From Adiantum capillus-veneris (taxonomy: Eukaryota > Streptophyta > Polypodiopsida > Polypodiales > Pteridaceae): a stretch of DNA of 64,000 bases. Positions 11,111-21,163 of the stretch are shown piece after piece. A program made the translations under genes and the position numbers. The stretch spans positions 71,698,676 through 71,762,675 of the forward strand of contig CM043969.1 in the NCBI GenBank assembly GCA_014529385.2, given 5' to 3'. Numbering within the stretch: the first letter of the stretch is position 1; the number at the start of each line of letters is the position of its first letter. The notes under the pieces are model-generated. The model searched no databases. It was not told the DNA's origin and worked only from the letters and a program-made list of their open reading frames with translations.

Positions 11111-12356
11111 TGTTAGGTGCAGCAGAATGAATGTTTGCGCTTTGCTCAAGATGAGTGCTCCGAACTGTGCTCAAGGTTCCTTTTGTTCTTATGGAAGGTA
11201 GAGCCTTAGGTTCTTAACGAGAGAATGCTTTGATCACAAACAAAGTGAATGGACACTGTGCGTGCAAGTGTATGAGATTGAGAGATAGAGAGAGAAGAGA
11301 GATACGACACTAGAGACGTTGTAAAACCCTCCTCCCAAGGCCCCACTCTCATCGGCGAGAGTGGTCTACTATTGATTGCACAATCTGGTACAATGGGGAT
11401 GCATGAGACTGATGCAAGTCTAGGCTATGTCGACGATGACGACGGTGATGACGAAGTCGATCTAAGGGCTGAAATCTGCAATCTTTCTACTGCTGTTCAA
11501 AAACGCATGGGCTGAAATCTGCGACTAAGCCGAAAACGCTGATTTTGGGGGCCGTTTTCGGTGGGTCTTTGACGCTGAAAATCTGCAGGTTTAGGGCTGA
11601 AAACAAAGGTTCTTAAGGCTGAAAACTGATGGTCTTTCCTGGCCTGAATCTGCTACCTTTAGGGGCTGAATCTGCAACTACTTCATTGCTGAAAATCGCT
11701 GCATTGCTGTGGGTGGTATCTACTGAAAATGCTGGATCTAGGACCAAAAACGCTAGAGATGCTGATGACAAAAACGCTGGCCTGTTGTCTTGTCAAAAAC
11801 GCTAGCTCCTGTGGTCTTCTGGCAATGACAACTGATGCAAAACGCTAGGCACTGGGGGGTATGGCGATGATGTGCTGGTGCAAAAACGCCAGGCAATGCT
11901 GATGAAGAAACGCTAGAATAGGGGGGATCTGCTGCTTGGAGGGAATCCACCAAGGCTTCGTCTTGCTGAGAAGTTGCCTGCTGAGCTTGGCTCCTGTTGC
12001 CTCTTCTGCCATTTAGTGCTAGCTCTAGTTTGCTTATATACAAACTTAGCAAAATTGCCCCACCTACTTTCCAACAAAAGTCACTTAGAAATATTAAGTG
12101 AAAAATGTCAAAAATAGGTAAAATAGGCTAAAGGCACTGGAAAATTCCCCTGAAGAATTCTGATGGGAATGCTTATGATCATGCTGTGTGCAACTAGAGG
12201 ATATGCATCTACACTAAGTATCTGTGCATACACGGTCTACGAATAGACTCACAAAAGTGCCAGATCACTACTAAATCTAGACTGATTGGACTGACTGAAC
12301 CCTTGTCCTGCTGTAGCTTGTCGACGGACACACATGGTTGGATGTGTCACGTGACA
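11111..12356 (-). repeat. 5' LTR of A1
   Basis: 1,246 bp, carrying the element's promoter. The TATA-like sequence on the minus strand (TATATAAG) is near 12031-12041. It contains the same block of CTGAAATCTGC/AAAACGCT motifs as the 3' LTR. Confidence 0.92.
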
Positions 12357-12361
12357 CCCAT

Positions 12362-12481
12362 GGCCGGGTTAGTGCCAAATATGGTGGGTCATAGGCCGAA
12401 CTCAGATGCCAGTGAGTTGCGTGGAGTAGAGTCAGAGACCAGGCAACACTTATCTTCTTTGATCCAGGTGCTAAAGCAAAC
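12362..12481 (+). pseudogene. End of gag and start of protease of E
   Basis: E resumes after the A1 target duplication. Frames change near 12,440. The last part encodes the protease active-site strand as FFDPGAKAN, with Asp-Pro-Gly where textbook aspartic proteases have Asp-Ser/Thr-Gly. It is cut by the hAT insertion and continues at 15,551 as FISPELAIKLG. Confidence 0.75.
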
Positions 12482-12599
12482 CATAGTTTTTTCATACGTC
12501 AACCGTGCGTCTCACTCGGACGGGTATGGAAGCCCGATATAAGCCCGATTTAAACCCCCCGAAGATTCCATACGTGGAATACCACACGACACTAAAAAA

Positions 12600-12970
12600 T
12601 TAGTGTGTGTATATATATAAATATATATATATCACAACAAATAGCAATTAAATTTAAAACACTAGACTCTAGAGAGCAGCCCAAAGCCACATAATGCATT
12701 AAAACATTATAGAAAATGTAGAATCTAGCTAAATCAAGGAGTCGGGAGTTGAGAAACAGATCAAGATCTCTGATCAATAGATACATCATACTAGAGGCTA
12801 GAGCAAAGCAGGAGATGACAAAATAGGGAGCCTCCAAAACCAACAAGACTGTATACTGAGTACTCCAAATGACAAAACATAAATAGAGCCTAGAGGGTGG
12901 AGTCCAACAGCTCGATGCTAAATAGTGAATCCAAAACATAAGTAGAGCTAAGAAGAGTCAGGAACGAGGC
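12600..12970. other. AT-rich 3' region of the hAT
   Basis: Lies between the transposase stop codon and the left terminus. It contains a short TATA-alternating run near 12,607-12,635. The minus-strand frame through it resembles no transposase domain and is probably chance. Confidence 0.5.
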
Positions 12971-12991
12971 TAGAGCAAAATGCAATGAGCT

Positions 12992-15200
12992 CTAACTCTC
13001 ATCGCAGGCCACCTCTTCATCGTCATCCTCATCATCACCCTCCTCATCCTCATCCTCATCCTCATCCTCATCCTCATCCCAAGCCTCATCCTCAGCAACG
13101 GAGCATGAAGTCCCAATATCACTCGGCATGCTAATCGGAAGAGACTCCATAACATCATCAGTGCTCTGTGCAATCGCCTCCTGAATCTCCTGCAATTCAA
13201 GCAAGCGCTCCTCATCCTTCTCTTTGTTAAGCATCTCTAATGTCACCTCCATTCTCTCATAGCCGCGCTCTTTGATCTTGCATAAGAGCCTCAAGTTGGT
13301 GTGTATGTAGACAAGCTTCTTGGTATTTGCAGGAAGTAGCCTATTTCTTCTCTTGGTGTGAATGAGAGAGAAGGTGCTCCAATTTCTCTCACATGGAGAG
13401 GCACATGTCCCTTGAGAAAGCACCTTAAGTGCAAGAGTCTGCAATGTGGGCGTGCAAGCTCCAAAAGTCTCCCACCATTTTACACCCTCTTGCATTCTCT
13501 TTGGATCTTGTGCAATAGGATGAGCAAATGACTTTCTTTCAATGAGGAAAGTGTCCAACTCATCAATGAGGGTACCTTGCATGGTCAAATCATCTTTGGT
13601 ATTCTTGTCCAAATGTCATCCACCCGTCATGAACCACATGATCATTGAATTGCCCTCTTCCTCGCCATACAGGATGAAACAAGTATCCCACAGCATGCAA
13701 TGGTGTGTGCATCATATTCCATCTATCAACGGATAGGTCCTTGATCTCTTGCATCCTTGCCGCATCAATACCTTGCATGTTTTGAATTTTCTCACCATGC
13801 GATCCGTAAGCTCATACACAAGCCCCATGGTGGCTCCTTCCCTATCAGCCAAATGAAGTGATGGAAGCACAACTCTTCAAAATCAACTTGGCCTCTTGCC
13901 AAAAGGATACATTAAACACAATGTCCGAGACCACTGTGGCCTTTGTAGTCCTGGATGCCTTCATTTTCACAAAATTTGTATCAATCATAAGCCTACGCAC
14001 ACCTTGCATACATCTCTCATCCACAAGGCTTACCAACATGATGAAGTAGTAGGCAAATTGAGTGGCCGATGGCTTCAACAATTCCTTCTTGCTAAGCATT
14101 CGAAACAATGCCAAGACAGTGGACTTCCTTGTGACAAATGTGACAACCTTTGTTGCATCTTCAAGAATTTTTGCAATCCAAGGGAGCTTCCCAATATCCT
14201 CAAACAAGAGGTCCAAGCAATGGCATGCACACCTCGTGAAAAAAATGTGTTTCCATTTCTCTTCCACCATTTGCCCAGCCCCAACACAATTAGTTGCATT
14301 GTCCATGCATACCTGCACAACATTGGAGGGTCCTACCCCAATAATCACATCCTTAAGCTGCTTGAAAATAAATTCTGATGTCTTTATCTCCCCAGATGTG
14401 TCCACCGATTTCAGAAACACAGAACCATGTATAGAGCATGCAAGAAAGTTAATGATAGACCTGCGTCTAGTGTCAGACCATCCATCACATACAATTGTGC
14501 ATCCATGTTTCTTCCATTTCTCGCGCACACCCATGATCTCATGACCAATGCATTTGACCTCATCATTTAACTCTGTGGTGCACAAAGCATTGTATGTGGG
14601 AGGCACATAAGATGGACCAACTTGTCCAATTGCCTTGACCATTTCCAAAAAGAAAGAAATCCGCACTTTCCATTCAGGAATGTCCTCTGCATAAAAAAAC
14701 ATGCGCAAGGCTTGATCTGCTTGCTTGCGTGCTTGCAAGCTAAATGCACTTGTCAAAGGCCCTTGTGCAACCTTCCTCTTCTTGCTTGAGGACCCCACAT
14801 TTGATTTGGAAGCCGAAGTCCCAGTGGCACTTACATGTGCACTCCCTGATGCATGTGTACTCATTGAGCCTGAGGCACCTCCTTGAGATAGAGAGGCATT
14901 ACCTCCCAAATCATCCACCAAGGCATCTACATATGCATTTGGGTCCTTCCCATCATTCTTCACGTCTACATGCAATCTTGTGACCACCTCTTTGATGTCC
15001 TCTGGCACACTCTCACATGGGTCTACACCATGGCCAGAGATGGACAATAAATGTGCACGAATACGGAGGGACATCCGTCCCAAGTATGCCCACAATACTT
15101 GCATTTACATGTAAATTGCCCTTTCTTTTGAGGCTTCAATTGTTCTACATACTGCCATTCAGGACGCTTCACTCGGCCCATCTGCATAGTCCAAAGTTCA
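12992..15200 (-). pseudogene. hAT transposase (BED, DUF659, hAT dimerisation)
   Basis: The enzyme cuts the element out and inserts it elsewhere. Read on minus: a BED zinc finger near 15,150-15,010 is split by a frameshift; CKYC lies in one frame and HLLSISGHGVDPC in the next. The long frame 15104-13845 (419 aa) carries a Ser/Lys-rich linker and the DUF659-like core with GCTIVCDGWSDTRRR, MDNATN and CHCLDLLFEDIGKL. Further frameshifts occur near 13,845 and 13,780. Fragment 13778-13590 continues the core, and 13612-12992 carries the dimerisation domain (WWETFGACTPTLQ, SPCERNWSTF). The C-terminus ends in an Asp/Glu tail encoded by a TCCTCA hexanucleotide array (about 13,027-13,080). It is dead as it stands. 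Confidence 0.88.
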
Positions 15201-15550
15201 AACTTCAAACCTTGACAAAGTGGAGGCCTCAGGAGCAGCTCACGGGTAAAAGGAGAGCGTAGGTGAAGATGGAGAACCGCAGGAGAGAGAGTGTGGGTAG
15301 GGCTCACGGGCTCAAGCCCACAATGGCCTCAATCGGGTCACGGCTGTGCAGAAAATGCAGCGCGGCAGACTCCAGAAGACTCGCGTAGAGGCGTTTACGG
15401 GCAAATGTGACCTTTGGGGGAAAAAATGCCACATCGTCAAATCGACCCTGCCCACGTCCGAAATCCTCAATCTCACTCCAATCTCACGCGGACGCGCCTG
15501 GAAGTATGGTTGCCCAATCAGACGCGTCTGAAAAAAACTATAAAGCAAAC

Positions 15551-16238
15551 TTTATCTCACCAGAGTTGGCCATCAAGTTGGGCAACAAAGTTGAAGAGAT
15601 GGGGTATTCAGCTCAGGCAGGGATGTCCTGGCCATTCAGAGCGTGTTACGCGTATCATTGGAAAGTTGCGTTTCCATTTTCAATCATATGTGGACACAGT
15701 GGAATTTTATATCATGCCACTGGAAGGGTGTGATGCGCTGTTGGGAAGCCTGGTGATGTTCCGTATACATGGAGTGCTGGATGTCTTTAACAAAAAGATC
15801 ACCCTTCAACATAGGGCAAAACTCACATCCTTGATGTAAAGCTTAAAGGGGAGTGTGTCCCTCTTGTATCTACTTCTGTAAATTAAGAATCATCTTTCTA
15901 CGTACTTGATTTTCGCATGTGATGTTTCAGATAATTGTCAGTCAAATTTATCTACGTTAAATAAAGAAAGGTTAGCATTTTTACGAGAATTTAGTGACCA
16001 TTTTTTTTGACTCATTACTGTCTTGGTTGCCGTCGGAGAGGCCTGAGGATTAGATTTGGTGCCAGGTTGTAGCCCACCAAATAGGCCTCTGTATAGGGTT
16101 AGTGCGGCTCAACAAAAAGAGATTATGGGCCAAGTAGAGGAACTGGTAGAAAAAGGGCTGATTCAACCTAGTTCTTCACCCTTTTGCTCCCAATCGCTTC
16201 TAGCGCAGAAGAAGGATGGCTCTTGGCGCATGTGTATT
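15551..16238 (+). pseudogene. Protease remainder and RT N-terminus of E
   Basis: After the hAT, FISPELAIKLG continues the protease. A frameshift near 15,690 leads to the late protease region (IMPLEGCDALLG), ending at a stop near 15,838. From 16,056 a frame gives the RT N-terminus, with RPLYRVSAAQQKEI, a KGLIQPSSSP segment and QKKDGSWRMCI. The match ends at about 16,238, exactly where family members continue into DYRALN. The catalytic part of RT is absent. Confidence 0.75.
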
Positions 16239-16286
16239 GCCCTTGTCTTATGTAGCACGATGATTCCGCTCTCGTGCACCTCTCCC

Positions 16287-16352
16287 CCCCTTTGAATACA
16301 GAAACGTGATCCCCCACTCGAGGGCTTTTCATGTGTATGTAGAGTTGTGTGG
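16287..16352. repeat. Third, diverged copy of the 5.4-kb repeat unit
   Basis: Begins CCCCTTTGAATACAGAAACG like the units at 5373 and 5468, with several substitutions later, and stops after about 66 bp. Its place just after the truncated RT suggests a shared edge of element E. Confidence 0.75.
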
Positions 16353-17376
16353 ATTCATGCGTGATTGTTGAGGCAAGAGCCTCTTGCACAGGTGCTGGAT
16401 TAGCTAATTGCTTATCCCTCACAGGTATTGGTGAACTCGGAGAGATTTCACGCGAGAAATCTCCTCCGATTCAAAAAGCAAGTATCCCTTTAGGTGCGGG
16501 AGCTCGAGGGCTTGCTACGGATGCGACCGGCTCGCGAAGCGGAGCGCGAAACAGTAGGTTGCACAGCCTGCTGTGTAATTTTGCAGGTTTAGGATTTTGA
16601 CCCTAATTGATCCCTAATACCCTCAAGACCTTTGGGGAAGCTAGGGGATCACTGTACAAGTGGTCTAGTGCATTTTTGGGGCAGAAAGCAGAGAATTCAG
16701 TGGCTGCAGATTCTCGCTGGGTTTGAGAAAGTGCTCGAATGCGCCAGGAAAGTCACCTCTTCCACGTGGATTTTGTATGTGAAACCTCCTACTGCGGTTA
16801 TGCTGTCGAAATCGAGGTCATTTTTGGCCCGGTAAAAGCGCTTAAGTTTAATAAGGCTAAAAAAATACCGAAAGGGGCGCTAGTCTTTGGGGCCTAGAGT
16901 GCGTCACTGTCTGCTTGGAAGGACTCTAGCTGCTAAGCCGTGTTTTGTTTGAAGTGTAATTCCCAGTTGCAGGCTTATTCGTGAAGTTCCTATGTCATAA
17001 AGTTTACAATGTAAAGATCGGGTGAAAGCTAAAGTCTAACGCCCTACAAGCTGGTTTCAACGATCAAGAGGGAGAGGGAGCATTTATGGAGAGGAAAAGG
17101 GGGAGGGAGAGATTGGGGGCGAGAGTGAGACTATGATAGAGGAGACTGCAAGTGCGGGTGGCACAATCGATGGGGGGGAATACAACACGGATACCTCAGG
17201 TACAAGACCTTCCTGGAGTTAAATCGCAAAAAGTCAAAGAGCCCAAACGCACATCGCTAGGATCTATTGACAAAGTGCTCGGGGAGGGGATGAAAGGGAT
17301 GACCCAAACAAGGAAAGTCTACGAAAAAGGACGGACCGCCCAAGAGAAGAGCTTGTTGAAGTTGAGGATGGATGAT
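16353..17376. other. Unassigned DNA; one patch of unusual composition
   Basis: No TE domain or host exon recognised. The patch at about 16,430-16,560 is GC-rich with CG-containing palindromic runs, unlike its surroundings. The + frame 17,152-17,403 ends GIGADLFR-stop, and the same peptide and stop recur at 24,560-24,590. It is therefore the end of a repeated sequence rather than a unique gene. Confidence 0.4.
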
Positions 17377-17560
17377 GGAATTGGAGCTGATCTCTTTAGA
17401 TAGGTGATTCCAGTGTTAGAATTTACAGCTACTGGAAGTCGTCAGTTCAGTCAGTGAAATTGGAATAGAATATGGAAATTGAATTGGAATAGTAACTGAA
17501 CTGAAATACTCTATTGGGATTAGAAACAGATTGAATGACTGGAGAAGTGTTTCAGATTCA
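17368..17560. repeat. Dispersed repeat F, copy 1
   Basis: About 190 bp starting GGAATTGGAGCTGATCTC closely matches 24,555-24,745. The two copies lie outside element A2 on its left and right. They could be the LTR or edge of an older element into which A2 inserted, but no TG...CA ends or primer site were identified. Confidence 0.7.
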
Positions 17561-17562
17561 GA

Positions 17563-17660
17563 CTTACTGGGAAAATCCACCTTTTGATTCTGAAATTGGC
17601 TAGAAAAATCCACCATCTGATTCTGAGAACGGCTGGAAAAATCCACCATCGGATTCTGAG
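17563..17660. repeat. Three 33-bp tandem units
   Basis: The core GAAAAATCCACCATC...GATTCTGA repeats three times. On the minus strand it encodes an 11-residue repeat (VDFSS core). The second copy of repeat F at 24.7 kb lacks it. Confidence 0.75.
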
Positions 17661-17666
17661 ATAGAA

Positions 17667-18119
17667 CTACCCAGTATCCTTCCACTGAATCCGCTTTCTC
17701 TTGCCCTTGGGTCGTGTTGGTGTTTCAGAAGTCCTAGTACCAGCATTGTCCTTCCGGATAAGTCTGTAAATGGACTCCTGCTCAAGTTGATCCCACCTTT
17801 TTGTGGTCATTTCCAATTCATAAGACGTGAGAGGATGATAGGTTTTGGTGTCGGGATCATAGAGCGTGCGTTTGCCTTTTGTTAGACGAGTTCTGGCCAA
17901 TTTATGACAACGCGAACCTGTATGGATCCATCCTTTTGGAAGAGGCTGATTTGTTTTAATCCTAGCTTCAAAGAGAATCTCAACCATCTCTCTGTACTGT
18001 GGTCCCAGGCTTGGTGTAGCCGTAAAATCCTTTTCAGGGATTTTAGAGGACTCCTCGATAAGTTGCAGTAGCCGGTTTGTGATCCTCCTGTTCCCTAAGC
18101 TTCTTACTGTGGAAACCAT
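17667..18119 (-). CDS. Unrecognised 150-aa ORF, probably retroelement-derived
   Basis: Basic, Arg/Lys/Thr-rich frame. Visible features are the segment TNRLLQLIEESS, a KRTLYDP patch and a Lys/Arg-rich C-terminus. It lies on the same strand and just downstream of the gag fragment at 18,166-18,545. I therefore infer that it belongs to the same host element, as a gag C-terminus or accessory frame. No zinc knuckle, protease or RT motif is visible. Confidence 0.35.
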   Translation of the reverse strand: MVSTVRSLGNRRITNRLLQLIEESSKIPEKDFTATPSLGPQYREMVEILFEARIKTNQPLPKGWIHTGSRCHKLARTRLTKGKRTLYDPDTKTYHPLTSYELEMTTKRWDQLEQESIYRLIRKDNAGTRTSETPTRPKGKRKRIQWKDTG

Positions 18120-18165
18120 TTTAAAACCATGTCCGCAACCGCTTTTCTGATGGTGGTTCCTGCAG

Positions 18166-18545
18166 CTACTTAGTCAGCTTTTTGATTTTCTCAACATAAC
18201 TTTTGATTGATAATTTCCTTTGCTTTATCTTATCCAATTCACAGAGGATATCCTCATCTCCTCTGTTATCTGAATATTCCAGTCGGAAAGCTTTGAGTAG
18301 TTTGTTATATGATATGAGTTGGCAAGTTGTGTAATGGTAGTACCATTTCTTTGCTGCCTCCTTTAATGTTTGAGGAAAGTATTCCCCCCAGTCATCTTCA
18401 TCAATATTTTTCAACTCAGCATACTGTCCAAAGGCTTGGATATGAACATCCGGGTCATCTGTCTTCCCACCTTTGAAAACTGGAAAAGAAATTTTCAATG
18501 AAGAGGTGTAATCATGTCGATCAGCATCGTTTCTGCCTCGTCTCA
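18166..18545 (-). pseudogene. gag core fragment of an unnamed gypsy element
   Basis: The minus-strand frame shows a retrotransposon-gag core: FPVFKGGKTDDPDVHIQAF, then the Trp motif AAKKWYYHY and a C-terminal helix. The apparent N-terminus of the open frame (18,546-18,609) is not gag but the terminal part of the family-A LTR beginning at 18,546. A2 therefore truncates this gene. The N-terminal part was not found on the far side of A2. Confidence 0.7.
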
Positions 18546-20030
18546 TGTAAGGTGCAGTGGAATGAATGTTTGAACTTTGCTTAAGATGAGTGCTCCGAAC
18601 TGTGCTCAAGGTTCCTTTTGTTCGTATGGAAAAGAGAGCCTTCCGTTCTTAATGAGAGAGTGCAATGGACACAAACAAAGTGAATGGACACTGTGCGTGA
18701 AAGTGCATGAGACTGAGAGATAGAGAAAGAAGAGAAATACGACACTAGAGACGTAAAACCCTCCTCCGAAGGCCCACTCTCTATGGCGAGAGCGGCTACT
18801 TATGATTGCACAAATCTCTACAATGCTTGGACTTGCCGAAGATGAGGACGACGACGAGACGGGTTGAATTCTGAAAACTCTTAAGGGCTGAAATCTGCAA
18901 ATCTTTATCTTCTGAATTCTGACTCTATATCGGTGACGATGTTGATGACGACTACGATGACGACGAGCTGAATACGCAGATGCTGAAATCTGCGTTTTCC
19001 GGGCTGAACTGCAAACTTCGTTGGATCTGACCGTGCGGCGAGGAACTGCCGCGAGAAGGTGAGGTCTGCGAGGTTCGGGACTTGTTCTGCGAGTGCTAAA
19101 GGTTGAAAACTGAAAACGCTGGTCCTATGGCTGATTCTGTCGCGATGATCTGCAAAAAAGTTGAGGTTGATCTGCAAACCAAAAATGCTAAGGCTGAAAA
19201 CTGACCTTGCGGGGAAATCTGCTAACGCTAGAAAATCTGCTGTGTTGTTGTGGGAATCTGCTAACGCTAGGGCTGATCTGCTTCTAATGTCGCCGAGAAT
19301 CTGCAAGTGCAAAAACGTTTGCTGATCTGGTGCAAAAACGCTAGGCCTTCTGTTGAGAGAAAACGCGAGAGTTGTCGCGGGGGTTGGTCTTGCTAAGAAG
19401 TTGCCTGTTGAGCAAGGTGTTCCTGCTGCCTCTTTTGCCAAATAGTGCTAGCCTAGGTTTGCTTATATACAAACTTACTCAATTTGCCCTACCTACCTAC
19501 TCTCCAACAAAAGTCACTTAAAAATAATAAGTGAAAAATATCAAGAAGAAGAAAAATAGGCCTATGCTCTGTAAAAATGCTACTAATGGGTTCTGACTGT
19601 AATCTGATGGTCATGCTGTGTGCAACCAAAGGATACGCATCTAATCTAAGTGTCTGGACAAGCTACTTCATAACAAGGGTTTTGTCAGTCCAATCAGTCT
19701 AGATTAGCAAGTGATCTGGCACTTTTGTGAGACTGTTCGCAGAACGTGCTCCTTCGATGCTTCAACTTCGTCTAGAGTCCTGCTCCTTCCTTCTTCAAGA
19801 ATCACCATGGCTAAAAATTCCTGAAACCACTTCCAACACAAAACCATGAACATACCTATTTCATGTATAAAGTGACTAGAAAAAATCTTGTCTTCCTCAA
19901 AGAGTGTGCATGCAATGTAGATGAACAAAGAGACGGATTGCCAAACCATTCACCACACACACGCAAACAATGAGATCGAATCTTTCTCTTTTGATCTAAA
20001 GCAATCAATTGTGGCAATTCACAATGGAAA
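18546..20030 (-). repeat. Left terminal unit of A2 (LTR plus internal end)
   Basis: The LTR part starts TGTAAGGTGCAG on the plus strand. At 19653-19749 lies the inverted block, which runs opposite to the same block in A1, A4 and the fragment at 53,556. From about 19,750 the sequence is internal ORF sequence, shared with 24,203-24,481. Confidence 0.75.
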
Positions 20031-21163
20031 TGCGCATGCTTGGTGCTCATACTTTCATGTGCTCTTTCTACAACTGTGTCATGCCAAGAAAGAGACATGG
20101 AATGTGACTTCCTTGAATGCATACTTTTCAGCTTTTTATAAACAATCCGCATACATTCGTGCTCATCCATGAGTGAAACGTGCTCAAAGTACAATATGTC
20201 ATGCCTAATAAAAGGGATCACATAAAGACGTTGACTAAAATATAGGAAACGATCACGAATGAAACACTCGATCAATGCGTGCGTATCAATCATGCGAACA
20301 CATAATACTTCCTGTGAGGGTTCTTTGGACCTAGGCTCGAGAACCAATATCGGTTCTTCCTGAATGATCGAATCGTCCCGTGGGGGTTCTTTGAACCTCG
20401 ACTCGAAAGCCAAGATCGGTTCTTCGTGATTGATCGAATCTACAACGAGGTTAGCTTCGCTAGAAAAAGCATCCACTAACACAGCATCCTTGTGAACAAT
20501 CACATCATCTTCATGCAACTCATCATGCTTGTGAGAAATCACATCTTGATCATGCAAATCATCATGCTCATCATTATCATCCAAATCATCATGCAAATCA
20601 TTGTCAATCAAATCATCATCATGCTTCTCGTACTCATGCAAATCCTGTGTGTCATGCTTTGGAGAAGAAGAGAGTGAGAGAGTCTCCTTCTCATGAATCC
20701 TTTCAATCTTGTCTTGCATATTAGCAATGAGAGAGGGAGAATGAACAATGTCCTCTCCACGAATGACAATGGGAGAATCACTTTTGGCATAGGGAGTGAA
20801 AATGTTAGCCTTCAAATCAATGAGAGGGTTAAGATCACGAAACCATCGAATGCCCAAAATCATATCACATCCTGAGAGAGGAGAGACAACAAATCTTCTA
20901 GTGAAGGCATTTAGTTGTTGAATTGTAAACAACACACCAAGACACTCCTGCGTGATGAGAGAGTCCATACCGGGAACAAAGACAGAGACCTCAAGAGGAG
21001 ATTTCTGACTAACTTCTAGGCGGGCTCTCTCAACAAGAGAGGGACTGATCACATCATGCATACTACCTGGGTCAAACAATATGACAAAACACTGTCCCGA
21101 CACCTGACCATAACATTTAATGAGAGAATTATTAATGGGAGGGTCAAGAGAAACTTGGGGCAC
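19856..21163 (-). CDS. 435-aa ORF: protease plus Asp/His-rich and unknown domain
   Basis: Residues about 1-150 are a pepsin-like retroviral-type protease with the active-site strand VILFDPGSMHDVISP and the later SGCDMILGIRWF. Next comes an Asp/His-rich stretch (KHDDDLIDND, HDQDVISHKHDELH). Paired repeats ending RFKEPPR/RSKEPSQ follow, then the unrecognised domain starting VLCVRMIDTHAL. It is collinear with A4 through the protease and then diverges, where A4 goes into RT. The new part matches A1 (8,969-10,522) closely. Whether the extra domain is a captured host gene or rapidly evolving element sequence cannot be decided here. Confidence 0.7.
   Translation of the reverse strand: MPQVSLDPPINNSLIKCYGQVSGQCFVILFDPGSMHDVISPSLVERARLEVSQKSPLEVSVFVPGMDSLITQECLGVLFTIQQLNAFTRRFVVSPLSGCDMILGIRWFRDLNPLIDLKANIFTPYAKSDSPIVIRGEDIVHSPSLIANMQDKIERIHEKETLSLSSSPKHDTQDLHEYEKHDDDLIDNDLHDDLDDNDEHDDLHDQDVISHKHDELHEDDVIVHKDAVLVDAFSSEANLVVDSINHEEPILAFESRFKEPPRDDSIIQEEPILVLEPRSKEPSQEVLCVRMIDTHALIECFIRDRFLYFSQRLYVIPFIRHDILYFEHVSLMDEHECMRIVYKKLKSMHSRKSHSMSLSWHDTVVERAHESMSTKHAHFHCELPQLIALDQKRKIRSHCLRVCGEWFGNPSLCSSTLHAHSLRKTRFFLVTLYMK

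Larger units (their letters stand above)
7824..12356 (-). mobile_element. Non-autonomous LTR retrotransposon A1 (4.5 kb)
   Basis: Complete element on the minus strand. The 3' LTR is 7824-9076 and the 5' LTR is 11111-12356, differing by a few percent by eye. Both LTRs begin TGTCACGTGACA on the minus strand. The primer site at 11098-11109 matches the 3' end of initiator tRNA-Met, and a polypurine tract lies at 9077-9098. The 5-bp target duplication CCCAT is at 7819-7823 and 12357-12361. The internal region holds one 517-codon frame and no RT, RNase H or integrase, so movement must depend on proteins from a relative such as A4. It sits in the gag region of element E. Confidence 0.92.
12482..15542 (-). 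mobile_element. hAT DNA transposon (3.06 kb) in protease of E
   Basis: An 8-bp target duplication, AAGCAAAC, flanks it at 12474-12481 and 15543-15550, the size typical of hAT. Imperfect terminal inverted repeats are CATAGTTTTTTCA on the left and, reversed, TATAGTTTTTTTCA on the right. It contains a minus-strand transposase with BED finger, DUF659-type core and C-terminal dimerisation domain, now frameshifted. Removing it rejoins the protease of element E in register. Confidence 0.9.
5900..16238 (+). mobile_element. Ty3/gypsy element E, decayed and twice interrupted
   Basis: A + strand retroelement can be followed as gag (about 5,900-7,823), then protease (12,430-12,481 and 15,551-15,840), then the N-terminal part of reverse transcriptase (16,056-16,238), after which the coding match ends abruptly. 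It is split by a small GGAACGG-rich insertion near 6,147-6,443, by LTR element A1 (7,824-12,356) and by a hAT transposon (12,482-15,542). Both large insertions have target duplications in E sequence. Several frameshifts and nonsense codons show it is dead. No LTR was recognised on either side; the 90-bp repeats at 5,373 and 16,287 are candidates for its edges. Confidence 0.75.

Noticed and set aside
14062-14544. 160-codon + strand frames (also 13,896-14,378)
   Set aside because: They are antisense to the hAT transposase core, which has clear family motifs.
17667-18119. Pararetrovirus-like protein
   Set aside because: The basic frame gave a vague impression of a viral coat or movement protein, but no diagnostic motif is visible and its position next to a gypsy gag is a simpler explanation.
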